Source: Streptomyces sp. HUAS ZL42 (GTDB lineage Bacteria > Actinomycetota > Actinomycetes > Streptomycetales > Streptomycetaceae). Taken from it: a stretch of 64,000 bases of DNA. A model generated the notes under the pieces. That model searched no databases, was not told the DNA's origin, and saw only the letters and a program-made list of their open reading frames with translations. Of the stretch, positions 34,667 through 44,526 are shown in pieces. Where the stretch lies: positions 6,173,001-6,237,000 of the forward strand of contig NZ_CP160403.1 of assembly GCF_040782645.1 (NCBI RefSeq). Direction: 5' to 3'. Both the position numbers and the translations under genes were made by a program. Within the stretch, counting starts at the first letter, position 1. Every line of letters begins with the position of its first letter.

Positions 34667-34729
34667 CCGAGGGCGCCGACTCTCCCACGTACGCGCACCA
34701 GCCGTACGTGGGCGAGTCGGCGCCCTCGG
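34667..34729. terminator. Long bidirectional hairpin terminator
   Basis: A 27-base arm (34667-34693) pairs with 34703-34729: 16 bp, one mismatch, then 10 bp, with a 9-base loop. It lies between the rightward small membrane gene and the leftward tetR gene and serves both. Confidence 0.85.
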
Positions 34730-34737
34730 CGTGCCGA

Positions 34738-35316
34738 TCAGGGGCTCGGCGCCGTCAGATACCGCTGCACGGTCGGCCCCAGCCACGCCACGACCTCCCC
34801 ACGGCTGAGCCCCACGGCCGCCGGGAGGCGCAGGATGTACCGCGTGAGCGCCAGCCCGAGCAACTGCGTCGCGCAGAGCCCGGCCCGGGCCGGCACCTGC
34901 TCCGGATCAGGGCACACCGTCCGGGCGACCGGGAGGAGCTGCTCCCGGAAGATCGCCTGCATGCGCTCGGCCCCGGCCTGATTGGTCGCCCCGACCCGCA
35001 ACAGGGCGGTGAGCTGCTCGTTCTCCTCCCATATGGCGAGGAAATGGGTCACGAGCGCCCGTCCGACGTCGTGCCGGGGCAGCGCGCCCAGTTCCGGCAA
35101 CCGCAGATCGACGGCGACGGCCGCCGCGAAGAGGCCCTCCTTGTTGCCGTAGTAGCGCATCACCATCGAAGGGTCGATGCCGACGTCCTTGGCGATGGCG
35201 CGGATGGTGGCCCGCTCGTACCCGTCCGCGGCGAACCTCTCCCGGGCGGCTTCGAGGATGGCCGCGCGGGTGGCATCGGAGCGCCGGGCCGGGGCCGTGG
35301 GCTTGCTGGCTGGCAT
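34738..35316 (-). CDS. TetR-family repressor, 192 aa
   Basis: The N-terminal DNA-binding domain (about 14-60: TRAAILEAARERFAADGYERATIRAIAKDVGIDPSMVMRYYGNKEGLF) is canonical TetR; the C-terminal ligand domain resembles the TetR_C_17/PsrA-like group. Divergent from the FAD monooxygenase gene; the 130-bp region between them holds six copies of one operator, so this repressor almost certainly controls both genes. Confidence 0.9.
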   Translation of the reverse strand: MPASKPTAPARRSDATRAAILEAARERFAADGYERATIRAIAKDVGIDPSMVMRYYGNKEGLFAAAVAVDLRLPELGALPRHDVGRALVTHFLAIWEENEQLTALLRVGATNQAGAERMQAIFREQLLPVARTVCPDPEQVPARAGLCATQLLGLALTRYILRLPAAVGLSRGEVVAWLGPTVQRYLTAPSP

Positions 35317-35318
35317 GT

Positions 35319-35428
35319 CAACAAGCGTAGGCCAACGAGCGTTTGCCAACAAGTGTTGACTCCCTCCCGAAAGTGCGCCTATGTTTGCCAACGAGCGTTG
35401 ACCAACAAGTGTTGACCAACAAGCGTTG
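35319..35428. promoter_or_regulatory. Array of six TetR-type operators
   Basis: Six copies of CAACRAGYGTTG, an inverted repeat of CAAC with its complement, start at 35319 (degenerate), 35333, 35347, 35389, 35403 and 35417. Spacings are 14, 14, 42, 14 and 14 bp, all multiples of 14. The unoccupied middle (35359-35388) should hold the divergent promoters. Confidence 0.85.
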
Positions 35429-35446
35429 GCACCCCAGGAGGCCAAG

Positions 35447-36916
35447 ATGACCGGCACCACTGGCAGCACCCGCACCAACGTGATCGTCGTCGGCTCCGGC
35501 CCCACCGGCCTGCTCCTCGCCGCCGACCTTGCGGTCGCCGGTGTCCGCGTCACCCTCCTCGAGAAGCGCCCCCACAAGATCAGCAACCTCTCCCGCGCCT
35601 TCGTCCTGCACGCCCGCACACTCGAGCAGTTCGACGCCCGCGGTCTCGCCGACGACCTCGAGGCGGTCGGCCGCCGCCTCGACCGTCTCCGCCTCTTCGG
35701 CCGCCTCACCGTGGCCCTCGACACCCTCCCCTCCCGCTTCAACCACCTCCTCGTCATCCCCCAGTACGAGGTCGAGAAGCTCCTGGAGCGGCGCGCGGTG
35801 GAGGCCGGCGTGGAGTTCCGGTACGAGACCGAGGTGACCGGTCTGACCCAGGACGCGGACGGCGTGACCGTCGAGGTCCGCACCCCCGGCGCACAGACCG
35901 CGACCCTGCGCGCCGCCTACGTCGTCGGCACCGACGGGATGCGCAGCGCCGTCCGCAGCGCGATCGGGCTGCCCTTCCCCGGCCACTCGGTCATCCGCTC
36001 CGTCGTCCTCGCGGACGTACGGCTCGCGGAGGAGCCCGAGACCCTGCTCACCGTCAACGCCGTCGGCGACGCCTTCGCCTTCCTCGCGCCCTTCGGTGAC
36101 GGCTACTACCGCGTGATCGGCTGGAACCGTGCCCGCAACGTCCCCGACAGCGAGCCCCTCGACCTCGACGAGGTCAAGGAGGTCACCCGGCTCGCCCTCG
36201 GCCGCGACTTCGGGATGCACGACGCCCGCTGGATGTCACGGTTCCACAGCGACGAACGCCAGGCGCCCGCCTACCGCGTGGGCCGCGTCCTCCTCGCCGG
36301 TGACGCCGCTCATGTCCACACCCCGGCCGGCGGCCAGGGTATGAACACCGGCCTTCAGGACGCGGCCAACCTGAGTTGGAAGCTCGCCCAGGTGGTCAAC
36401 GGCCACGCACCCGGCACCCTCCTCGACACGTACCAGTCCGAACGGCACCCGGTCGGCAGGTCGGTCCTGCGCAGCAGCGGCGGCATCGTCCGCCTGGCCA
36501 TGGCCAAGAGCCCCTGGACCCTGGCCCTCCGCGCGGCTCTCACGACCTTCCTGAACACCGCAGCCCCGGCCCGCCGCAGGGCCATCGGCCGGATCACCGG
36601 CATCGGCTACAGGTACGCTGCCCCCCGCGGCGCCCACCGTCTCACCGGCACCCGTGTCCCCGACGTCGCCCTCGCCGACGGCGGCCGCCTCTACGAGGCC
36701 CTCCGTGGCGGCCGCTTCGTGCTGATCACCCCGAAGGCGGAGGAGGGGGAGACGTACGACGACCAGGGTGCCCGCAAGGGCAGGCTGACCGTCGAGCGCT
36801 GGGCGAGCGACCGCCGTACGACCGTCCTGGTCCGCCCCGACGGATACGTGGCCTGGGCGGCCGAGGCCGCCGATCCGGCCGCGATCGAGGCGGCTCTCGC
36901 CGCCCACGTGGGCTGA
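35447..36916 (+). CDS. FAD-dependent aromatic monooxygenase, 489 aa
   Basis: Class A flavoprotein hydroxylase. The dinucleotide-binding motif VVGSGPTGLLLAADLAVAGV (about 14-33), the DG motif VVGTDGMRSAVR and the GD motif LLAGDAAHVHTPAGGQGMNTGLQDAANLSWKL are all present, and the C-terminus has the thioredoxin-like tail of the PheA/MhpA group. ATG 35447 follows AGGAGG. Such enzymes hydroxylate phenolic substrates or inactivate polyketide antibiotics such as rifampicin; control by a divergent TetR fits an inducible detoxification gene. Confidence 0.88.
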   Translation: MTGTTGSTRTNVIVVGSGPTGLLLAADLAVAGVRVTLLEKRPHKISNLSRAFVLHARTLEQFDARGLADDLEAVGRRLDRLRLFGRLTVALDTLPSRFNHLLVIPQYEVEKLLERRAVEAGVEFRYETEVTGLTQDADGVTVEVRTPGAQTATLRAAYVVGTDGMRSAVRSAIGLPFPGHSVIRSVVLADVRLAEEPETLLTVNAVGDAFAFLAPFGDGYYRVIGWNRARNVPDSEPLDLDEVKEVTRLALGRDFGMHDARWMSRFHSDERQAPAYRVGRVLLAGDAAHVHTPAGGQGMNTGLQDAANLSWKLAQVVNGHAPGTLLDTYQSERHPVGRSVLRSSGGIVRLAMAKSPWTLALRAALTTFLNTAAPARRRAIGRITGIGYRYAAPRGAHRLTGTRVPDVALADGGRLYEALRGGRFVLITPKAEEGETYDDQGARKGRLTVERWASDRRTTVLVRPDGYVAWAAEAADPAAIEAALAAHVG

Positions 36917-36923
36917 GAGCGGA

Positions 36924-37448
36924 CTACGGCCTCTCGGTCCCCGTCAGCAACTCCCTCAGCAGGTCGGCCAGTCGGCCGGCCTGCTCCTCGTCGAGGGCCG
37001 CGGTCAGGGCCTCCGTCTGGACGGCGAGTCCCGCGCCGACCGCCTCGTCGATCAGTTCCAGGCCCTTGTCCGTCAGGGTGACCTGCAGGGCCCGGCGGTC
37101 GTGCGGGTCGGGGGAGCGGCGCAGGAGGCCGGCCCGTTCCAGTTTGTCGAGGCGGCCGGTCATGCCGCCGGTGGTGAGCATCAGCGTCGCCGAGAGCTGA
37201 CGGGGGGAGAGGGTGTACGGTTCCCCGGCGCGGCGCAGGGTGGCGAGGACGTCGAACTCGCCGCGGGAGATGCCGAACCGCGCGTACGCCTTTTCCATCC
37301 GGTCGCCCATCGCGCGCGCGAGCCGGTAGACACGGCCGAAGATCTCCATCGCCCGGGTGTCGAGGTCCGGCCGTACGAGGGCCCACTGCTCGATGATCGC
37401 GTCGACCGGGTCCCCGGGCGCCCTGGGTGCGGGGTTCTGGCTGCTCAT
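36924..37448 (-). CDS. MarR-family regulator, 174 aa
   Basis: Winged helix-turn-helix of MarR type: RFGISRGEFDVLATLRRAGEPYTLSPRQLSATLMLTTGGMTGRLDKLERAGLLRRSPDPHDRRALQVTLTD spans about 60-130. The stop lies 7 bp from that of the convergent monooxygenase gene. Divergent from the DMT transporter gene, with a large palindrome between them. Confidence 0.9.
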   Translation of the reverse strand: MSSQNPAPRAPGDPVDAIIEQWALVRPDLDTRAMEIFGRVYRLARAMGDRMEKAYARFGISRGEFDVLATLRRAGEPYTLSPRQLSATLMLTTGGMTGRLDKLERAGLLRRSPDPHDRRALQVTLTDKGLELIDEAVGAGLAVQTEALTAALDEEQAGRLADLLRELLTGTERP

Positions 37449-37483
37449 GAGGGGAGTATCGGCCGCGTTCCGCTCGCCCGCAA

Positions 37484-37526
37484 GAAAGTGGCTTGACGGA
37501 AAGTAGCTTAGAGCTAAGCTACTTTC
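37484..37526. promoter_or_regulatory. MarR operator palindrome with overlapping promoter
   Basis: GAAAGTAGCTTAG (37499-37511) and its exact complement (37514-37526) are separated by AG. A related half-site GAAAGTGGCTTGA lies 15 bp to the left (37484-37496). TTGACG (37493-37498) and TAAGCT (37515-37520), 16 bp apart, look like a rightward -35/-10 pair buried in the palindrome, so binding would block the DMT promoter and, on the other strand, marR itself. Confidence 0.8.
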
Positions 37527-37728
37527 TACTAAGTTCGGCGGCGGCCGCGGCCCTGCTGCTCCGCGTGGAGCGGCGGCTGCCGGAGGAGGCGGTACGGCCC
37601 GTGCCGGTCACCGTCGCCCGCGGCGCCGGCCCCGACGCCTCCCCGACCGCGCCGGTGACGGCGCACGCCCCCCGCCTCTGCGGCGCCTCTCTCGGTGCAA
37701 CCCGCGACTCCTCCGAAGGGACCCGGCC

Positions 37729-38685
37729 ATGAAACGGCCCGCGACCGTCCTGCTCACCGCCCTCGCCCCCGTCTCCTGGGGCACCACCTACGCCGTCACC
37801 ACCGAGCTGCTGCCGCCCGACCGCCCCCTGTTCACCGGTCTGATGCGTGCCCTTCCCGCCGGACTGCTGCTGCTCGCCGTGTCCCGGGTGCTGCCGCGCG
37901 GTGCCTGGTGGTGGAAGGCGGCGGTCCTCGGCGCGCTGAACATCGGCGCCTTCTTCCCCCTCCTGTTCCTCTCCGCCTACCGGCTCCCGGGAGGCATGGC
38001 GGCCGTCGTCGGCTCGGTCGGGCCGCTGTTCGTCGTCGGCCTCTCGGCGGTACTGCTGGGCCGGCGGCCGACCGTGCGGTCCCTGCTCGCCGGGGTCGTG
38101 GCCGCGTTCGGCGTCAGCCTGGTCGTGCTGAAGGCGGCCGGGGCGCTGGACGCGCTCGGCGTGATCGCTGCGCTCGCCTCCACCGTGTCCATGTCCACCG
38201 GCACGGTCCTGACCAAGAAGTGGGGCCGGCCCGACGGGGTGGGCCCGCTGGCGCTCACCGGCTGGCAACTGACCGCGGGCGGCCTGCTGATCGCCCCGCT
38301 CGCGCTTCTCGTCGAGGGTGCCCCGCCCGCGCTGGACGGCCCCGCGATCGGCGGCTACCTCTACCTCGCGCTGGCGAACACGGCGGTCGCGTACTGGCTC
38401 TGGTTCCAGGGCATCGGCCGGCTCACCGCCACCCAGGTCACCTTCCTCGGCCCCCTGTCGCCGCTGACCGCGGCCGTCGTCGGCTGGGCGGCGCTCGGCC
38501 AGGCGCTGACACCGGTCCAACTGGCGGGGATGGCGCTGGCGTTCGGGGCGACGGTCATGGGACAGGGCGGTGGCTCGCGGGCGATCCGCGAAACGCGCCA
38601 TCGGCAACAAGGCGCTCTTGACGCTGATGTACACCGGCACGACTGTTGGCGGGATGCGGACATCGTTGTATCCGGCCGTCGATGA
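37729..38685 (+). CDS. EamA/DMT-family efflux transporter, 318 aa
   Basis: Ten membrane segments in two EamA halves (ALAPVSWGTTYAVTTELLP near the start, LALANTAVAYWLWFQGIGRL in the second half), resembling RhtA/YdcZ-type exporters of amino acids or drugs. GAAGGGA precedes the ATG. The last about 35 residues are hydrophilic, basic and histidine-rich and overlap the next gene. Control by the divergent MarR gene is likely. Confidence 0.85.
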   Translation: MKRPATVLLTALAPVSWGTTYAVTTELLPPDRPLFTGLMRALPAGLLLLAVSRVLPRGAWWWKAAVLGALNIGAFFPLLFLSAYRLPGGMAAVVGSVGPLFVVGLSAVLLGRRPTVRSLLAGVVAAFGVSLVVLKAAGALDALGVIAALASTVSMSTGTVLTKKWGRPDGVGPLALTGWQLTAGGLLIAPLALLVEGAPPALDGPAIGGYLYLALANTAVAYWLWFQGIGRLTATQVTFLGPLSPLTAAVVGWAALGQALTPVQLAGMALAFGATVMGQGGGSRAIRETRHRQQGALDADVHRHDCWRDADIVVSGRR

Positions 38686-39910
38686 ACTGGAGTGGCAGGC
38701 CCGCGCGTTGGCCGCAGCCTCGCCCGGCGTGCTGCGCCTGCGTGTCGTCGGCGAGAGCCGGGCGGGACGGCCGATACGGCTGCTGTCCGCCGGGCACGGG
38801 GACCGGCAGATCCTCACCGTCGCCGGAGCGCACGCCAACGAACCGGTGGGCGGCGCCTCCGCACTCCGCCTTGCCGGGGTGTTGGCACGCCGGCCGCGGA
38901 TGCTCGAACGGCTCGGCTGCACCTGGCACTTCCTGCTCTGCCTCGACCCGGACGGGGCACACCTCGCCCACGGCTGGCAGCCCGAGGAACCGGCACCCTC
39001 CCTGGAGAGGTGCCACCTGCGCCTCTACCGGCCCGCGTTCGCCTGTCAGCCGGAGTCGCTGCCCGCACTGGGCGAGAACCGCGACCCCCTGCCCGAGTCG
39101 GCGACGCTCGTACGGCTGCTCGACGAACTGCGGCCGGTCGCCCAGTTCACGCTGCACGGCATCGAGTTCGGCGGCGCCTTCGCCATGCTGACGCGGGACG
39201 TGCCCGGCGCCGCGCGCGCCTTCCGGGAGACCGCGGCGCTCCTGCGCATCCCCCTGGACGACCACCCCTGCGACGGCCCCGACTGGCACCCTGACCCGCC
39301 CGGCATCCTGCAACTGCCCGCCGGCCGGGCCGGGAGCGAGCGCGACCCGAGCGGTTTCGTCGCCGAGAGCACCTGGCTGTACCCGCGCCGGCACGGCACC
39401 CTGACCGCGCTCGTCGAGGCACCCGCCTGGGCCGTCCCCGCGGTGAGCGACGCACGGCCCGCCGCCGACCCGCAGCGGGAGATCGCGCGGGTGGGGGAGG
39501 TGCTGCTGGGCCGTACCCGGGAGCTGACGGCCGTGCTGGGGGACCGCGCGGACAGCGACGTCCCCGAGGAACTGGTGCCCCTGCGCGAGGCCGGCCGGGA
39601 ACTCGTCGGCGTGGCGCCGTCGGTCGCCGCCACCTGGACGGCGGAGGAACTCAGCGGCTCCCGCGGCCACTTCGCCACCCTCGGCATCGCCGCCCGCCGT
39701 ATCCCGCTGCGCGCGGCGGCCATGCTGCGCCGGGCCCTCGCCCACACCGCCCCGGAGACCGCCGAGGCCCTCGCGGACCTGGTGCGCGAGTGGTGCCAGG
39801 AGCTGGACAAGGCGTACGACCCGCGGTGGGTGCCGGTCTCCGCGCAGACGGCACTGCATGTGCGGGCCATGCTGGACATCGCCGGGCGGGTGTGCGGGTC
39901 GGGTGGGTGA
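38654..39910 (+). CDS. M14-family zinc carboxypeptidase-like protein, 418 aa
   Basis: Metallocarboxypeptidase core: zinc ligands H60 and E63 (GAHANEPVGG), a third histidine in QFTLHGIEFGG and the probable catalytic Glu in LTALVEAPAW. There is no signal peptide, so a cytoplasmic role in peptide or peptidoglycan-fragment cleavage is likely. The start is uncertain: ATG 38654 gives a 32-base overlap with the transporter gene; an in-frame ATG at 38627 is possible. Its last 28 codons belong to a unit repeated three times downstream. Confidence 0.78.
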   Translation: MRTSLYPAVDELEWQARALAAASPGVLRLRVVGESRAGRPIRLLSAGHGDRQILTVAGAHANEPVGGASALRLAGVLARRPRMLERLGCTWHFLLCLDPDGAHLAHGWQPEEPAPSLERCHLRLYRPAFACQPESLPALGENRDPLPESATLVRLLDELRPVAQFTLHGIEFGGAFAMLTRDVPGAARAFRETAALLRIPLDDHPCDGPDWHPDPPGILQLPAGRAGSERDPSGFVAESTWLYPRRHGTLTALVEAPAWAVPAVSDARPAADPQREIARVGEVLLGRTRELTAVLGDRADSDVPEELVPLREAGRELVGVAPSVAATWTAEELSGSRGHFATLGIAARRIPLRAAAMLRRALAHTAPETAEALADLVREWCQELDKAYDPRWVPVSAQTALHVRAMLDIAGRVCGSGG

Positions 39911-39940
39911 CCGGTCCGGTCGTCCGCCCGACCCGCTTTT
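39894..39940. terminator. Bidirectional terminator, copy 1 of 3
   Basis: GCGGGTCGGG (39894-39903) pairs with CCCGACCCGC (39927-39936), followed by TTTT. It overlaps the carboxypeptidase stop codon. Copies follow at 40045-40091 (one mismatch) and 40202-40248. Confidence 0.75.
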
Positions 39941-40044
39941 GGGCTATTCGGCGTCCACGGCCTGGGCGGCGCCGTCGTGGGTGCCGGTCTCCGCGCAGAC
40001 GGCACTGCATGTGCGGGCCATGCTGGACATCGCCGGGCGGGTGT

Positions 40045-40091
40045 GCGGGTCGGGTGGGTGACCGGTCCGGTCGTCCGCCCGGCCCGCTTTT
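40045..40091. terminator. Bidirectional terminator, copy 2 of 3
   Basis: Same hairpin as at 39894, with CCCGGCCCGC replacing CCCGACCCGC in the right arm, followed by TTTT. It lies inside the duplicated junction. Confidence 0.65.
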
Positions 40092-40201
40092 GGGCTATTC
40101 GGCCGCCGCGTCCGCGGCCTGGGCGGCGCCGTCGTGGGTGCCGGTCTCCGCGCAGACGGCACTGCATGTGCGGGCCATGCTGGACATCGCCGGGCGGGTG
40201 T

Positions 40202-40248
40202 GCGGGTCGGGTGGGTGACCGGTCCGGTCGTCCGCCCGACCCGCTTAT
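40202..40248. terminator. Bidirectional terminator, copy 3 of 3
   Basis: Perfect 10-bp stem as in copy 1, but followed by TTAT. It is the copy nearest pepN and is the first one met by leftward pepN transcription. Confidence 0.65.
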
Positions 40249-40251
40249 GGG

Positions 40252-42825
40252 CTATTCGGCCGCCGCGTCCGCGGCCTGCGCCCTCAGTGCCCGCTCCACG
40301 CCGGCGCGCGACTCCGACACGAGCCGCCGCAGGGCCGCGTTGGGCTCGGCGGCGCCCAGCCAGATGTCCGTCCTGGTCAGGGTCTCCTGCGACACCTGGA
40401 TCGCCGGGTAGAGGCCGATCGCGATCTGCTGGGCGATCTCGTGGGAGCGGGAGTCCCAGATGTCCTTGACCACCTCGAAGTACTTGTCGGCGTACGGGGC
40501 GAGCAGCTCGCGCTGGTCGGTCTGGACGAAGCCCGAGATGACCGCCTCCTGAACGGCGTTCGGGAGCTTGTCCGACTCGATGACCGAAGCCCAGGCCTCC
40601 GCCTTGGCCTCCGGGGTCGGGCGGGCGGCCCGCGCGGTCGCCGCGTGACGCTCGCCGGCGGCCGTCTTGTCCCGCTCGTACTCGCCGGCGAGCTCCGCCT
40701 CGTCGAACCGGCCGACGGCGGCGAGCCGCTGCACGAAGGCCCAGCGCAGCTCGGTGTCGACGACCAGCCCCTCGACGGTCACGGAACCGTCGAGCAGGCT
40801 CTCCAGCAGGTCCAGCTGCTCCGGCGTACGGGCCGTCGCCGCGAACGCCCGCGCCCATGCCAGCTGGTGGTCGCCGCCCGGCTCGGCCGCGCGCAGGTGG
40901 GCCAGCGTGGCGTCGGTCCAGCGGTTGAGGAGTGCCTCGCGGGCCGCCGGGTCGGCGTACAGGTCGATCGCCAGCTTCACCTGGCGCTGCAGCGACTGCA
41001 CGACGCCGATGTCGGACTCCTTGCCGATGCCCGACAGGACGAGGGACAGGTAGTCGCGGGTGGCGAGCTCCGCGTCCCGGGTCATGTCCCAGGCCGAGGC
41101 CCAGCACAGCGCGCGCGGCAGCGACGCCTCGAAGTCGCCCAGATGCTCGGTGACGAACGCCAGCGACTGCTCGTCCAGGCGGACCTTCGCGTACGACAGG
41201 TCGTCGTCGTTGAGCAGGACGACGTCCGGGCGGCGCCGGCCGATCAGCTGCGGTACGGCGGTCAGCTCGCCGTCGACGTCCAGCTCGACACGCTCGTCGC
41301 GCAGCAGCTTGCCGCTGTCGCCGTCGAGGTCGTACAGGCCGATGGCGATCCGGTGCGGCCGCAGGATCGGCTCGCCCTTCGCGCCGATCGGGAGGGCCGG
41401 GGCCTCCTGGCGGATGGCGAAGGAGGTGATGACACCGTCGGCGTCCGTCTGGATCTCCGGCCGCAGGACGTTGATACCGGCCGTCTCCAGCCACTTCCTC
41501 GACCACGTCTTCAGATCGCGCCCGGAGGTCTCCTCCAGGGCACCGAGCAGGTCGGACAGGCGCGTGTTGCCGTACGCGTGACGCTTGAAATAGGCCTGCA
41601 CACCGCTGAAGAACTCGTCCATGCCGACGTACGCGACGAGCTGCTTGAGGACGGAGGCACCCTTGGCGTACGTGATCCCGTCGAAGTTGACCAGCACGTC
41701 GTCGAGATCGCGGATCTCGGCCATGATCGGGTGGGTGGAGGGCAGCTGGTCCTGCCGGTAGGCCCACGTCTTCATGGAGTTGGCGAACGTGGTCCAGGAG
41801 TGCGGCCACCGGCTCTCGGGCGCGTACGCCTGGCAGGCGATCGACGTGTACGTGGCGAACGACTCGTTCAGCCACAGGTCGTTCCACCACTCCATGGTGA
41901 CGAGGTCGCCGAACCACATGTGGGCCAGCTCGTGGAGGATCGTCTCCGCGCGCACCTCGTACGCCGCGTCGGTCACCTTCGACCGGAAGACGTACTGGTC
42001 GCGGATGGTCACGGCACCGGCGTTCTCCATCGCGCCCGCGTTGAACTCCGGCACGAACAGCTGGTCGTACTTCTCGAACGGGTACGCGTAGTCGAACTTC
42101 TCCTGGAACCAGTCGAAGCCCTGCCGGGTCACCTCGAAGATGGCGTCCGAGTCGAGGAACTCGGCGAGCGACGGGCGGCAGTAGATGCCCAGCGGCACGC
42201 TCTGCCCGTCCTTCTCGTACACGCTGTGGACCGAGTGGTAGGGGCCGACGATCAGCGCGGTGATGTACGTCGAGATGCGCGGCGTCGGCTCGAAGGCCCA
42301 GACGTTGTCGTCCGGCTCGGGCGTCGGCGAGTTGGAGACGACAGTCCAGCCCTCCGGCGCCCGCACGGTGAACTGGAAGGTCGCCTTGAGGTCGGGCTGC
42401 TCGAACGAGGCGAACACGCGCCGCGCGTCGGGCACCTCGAACTGGGTGTACAGATAGGCCTGCTGGTCGACCGGGTCGACGAACCGGTGGAGGCCCTCGC
42501 CGGTGTTGGTGTAGGCGCAGTCGGCGACGACGCGCAGCACATTGCGCCCCTCGAGGAGCCCCGGCAGGGCGATCCGCGAGTCCGCGAAGACGTCTCGGGG
42601 CTCGAGCGGGTCGCCGTTGAGGGTCACCTCGTGGACGGCCGGGGCCACCAGGTCGATGAAGGACTCCGCGCCGGTCTCGGCGACGTCGAAGCGCACCGTG
42701 GTAACGGACCGGTAGGTGCCGCCCTCCTGCGCGCCGGAGAGGTCGAGTTCGATCTCGTACGAGTCAACGGTGAGCAGCTTCGCCCGCTGCTGCGCCTCTT
42801 CGCGAGTCAGGTTTGTGCCAGGCAC
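40252..42825 (-). CDS. pepN: PepN, aminopeptidase N (M1 family), 857 aa
   Basis: Zinc aminopeptidase that removes N-terminal residues in the cytoplasm. The substrate-recognition motif GAMEN (264-268) and zinc site HELAH (298-302) with Glu321 18 residues on (NDLWLNESFA) are intact. Length and the C-terminal ERAP1-like helical domain are those of actinobacterial PepN. The GTG start MPGTNLTREEA is preceded by GAGGAG. A paralogue lies at 55821-58409. The last codons fall in the triplicated junction. Confidence 0.93.
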   Translation of the reverse strand: MPGTNLTREEAQQRAKLLTVDSYEIELDLSGAQEGGTYRSVTTVRFDVAETGAESFIDLVAPAVHEVTLNGDPLEPRDVFADSRIALPGLLEGRNVLRVVADCAYTNTGEGLHRFVDPVDQQAYLYTQFEVPDARRVFASFEQPDLKATFQFTVRAPEGWTVVSNSPTPEPDDNVWAFEPTPRISTYITALIVGPYHSVHSVYEKDGQSVPLGIYCRPSLAEFLDSDAIFEVTRQGFDWFQEKFDYAYPFEKYDQLFVPEFNAGAMENAGAVTIRDQYVFRSKVTDAAYEVRAETILHELAHMWFGDLVTMEWWNDLWLNESFATYTSIACQAYAPESRWPHSWTTFANSMKTWAYRQDQLPSTHPIMAEIRDLDDVLVNFDGITYAKGASVLKQLVAYVGMDEFFSGVQAYFKRHAYGNTRLSDLLGALEETSGRDLKTWSRKWLETAGINVLRPEIQTDADGVITSFAIRQEAPALPIGAKGEPILRPHRIAIGLYDLDGDSGKLLRDERVELDVDGELTAVPQLIGRRRPDVVLLNDDDLSYAKVRLDEQSLAFVTEHLGDFEASLPRALCWASAWDMTRDAELATRDYLSLVLSGIGKESDIGVVQSLQRQVKLAIDLYADPAAREALLNRWTDATLAHLRAAEPGGDHQLAWARAFAATARTPEQLDLLESLLDGSVTVEGLVVDTELRWAFVQRLAAVGRFDEAELAGEYERDKTAAGERHAATARAARPTPEAKAEAWASVIESDKLPNAVQEAVISGFVQTDQRELLAPYADKYFEVVKDIWDSRSHEIAQQIAIGLYPAIQVSQETLTRTDIWLGAAEPNAALRRLVSESRAGVERALRAQAADAAAE

Positions 42826-42937
42826 GCGGTCATCTCCTCGTCATGTGTCGGTGGCGCCATCCTTCCACGGGACCTGCACGGAACGCGATGTCCGTTTACC
42901 GCCGGTGAGCGGGGCGGACCCGGGCGAGTGTGGGGAC

Positions 42938-43414
42938 ATGACGATTTACACCGCACGACCAGTCACGCCCGCCGTTCTGAAGGAGCTGCGCTCTGCTGAC
43001 GACGCGGGACGCGAGATGGTTCCCGTGACCGATGAGGAGGGAGGTGCGCCGCTGCGCTGCTGCCTTCGCCGCAGCGAGCCGGGCGAGCGGATCGCCCTCG
43101 TCTCGTACGCGCCTTTGCGCCGCTGGGCGGCGGAGACGGGAGTGGATCCCGGGGCCTACGACGAGCAGGGCCCCGTCTTCATCCACGCGGAGGAGTGCGC
43201 GGGACCGACCGGAGACGACCACCCCTTCACCGACGCCCACCGCACGGTCCGCCGCTACTCCGCCGACGGGCACATCCTGGGCGGGCGGCTGGTGGAGGAG
43301 GCGAAGGGGTTCGACGGGGCCTTCGCGGAGGCGTTCACGGACCCGGAGGTCGCGCTCGTCCACGTGCGGGCGGTGGAGTACGGCTGCTTCCTGTACGAGG
43401 TCCGCAGGTACTGA
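42938..43414 (+). CDS. DUF1203 family protein, 158 aa
   Basis: Matches the DUF1203 pattern as I know it: the conserved core PVFIHAEECAGP (about 79-90) and an alpha/beta layout ending CFLYEVRRY. Function unknown. Cytoplasmic, no membrane segment. ATG 42938 has TGTGGGG upstream. Divergent from pepN and convergent with asd, with a hairpin in the latter gap. Confidence 0.75.
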   Translation: MTIYTARPVTPAVLKELRSADDAGREMVPVTDEEGGAPLRCCLRRSEPGERIALVSYAPLRRWAAETGVDPGAYDEQGPVFIHAEECAGPTGDDHPFTDAHRTVRRYSADGHILGGRLVEEAKGFDGAFAEAFTDPEVALVHVRAVEYGCFLYEVRRY

Positions 43415-43419
43415 CGCGG

Positions 43420-43451
43420 AAGGGCGGCCACCACTCGCGGTGACCGCCCTT
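43420..43451. terminator. Bidirectional hairpin between DUF1203 gene and asd
   Basis: AAGGGCGG (43420-43427) pairs with CCGCCCTT (43444-43451), extended by CACC/GGTG inside. It lies between the two convergent stops. Confidence 0.75.
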
Positions 43452-43467
43452 GGACCGAGGCAGGGCG

Positions 43468-44526
<1,059 letters not shown>

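Larger units (their letters stand above)
39826..40251. repeat. Tandem triplication of a convergent gene junction (151/157-bp unit)
   Basis: The unit begins GTGGGTGCCGGTCTCC at 39826, 39977 and 40134. Each copy holds the last 28 codons of the carboxypeptidase gene (WVPVSAQTALHVRAML to the stop), the terminator hairpin and a copy of the pepN 3' end. Only the first carboxypeptidase tail and the last pepN tail belong to the real genes, so two pseudo-junctions are stacked between them. Differences are few (CCCGACCC/CCCGGCCC, CTTTT/CTTAT). Confidence 0.92.

Noticed and set aside
37493..37732. 79-aa frame ending at the DMT transporter start
   Set aside because: Its TTG start lies inside the MarR palindrome and promoter, and no ribosome-binding site is visible; translational coupling cannot be excluded but is weakly supported.
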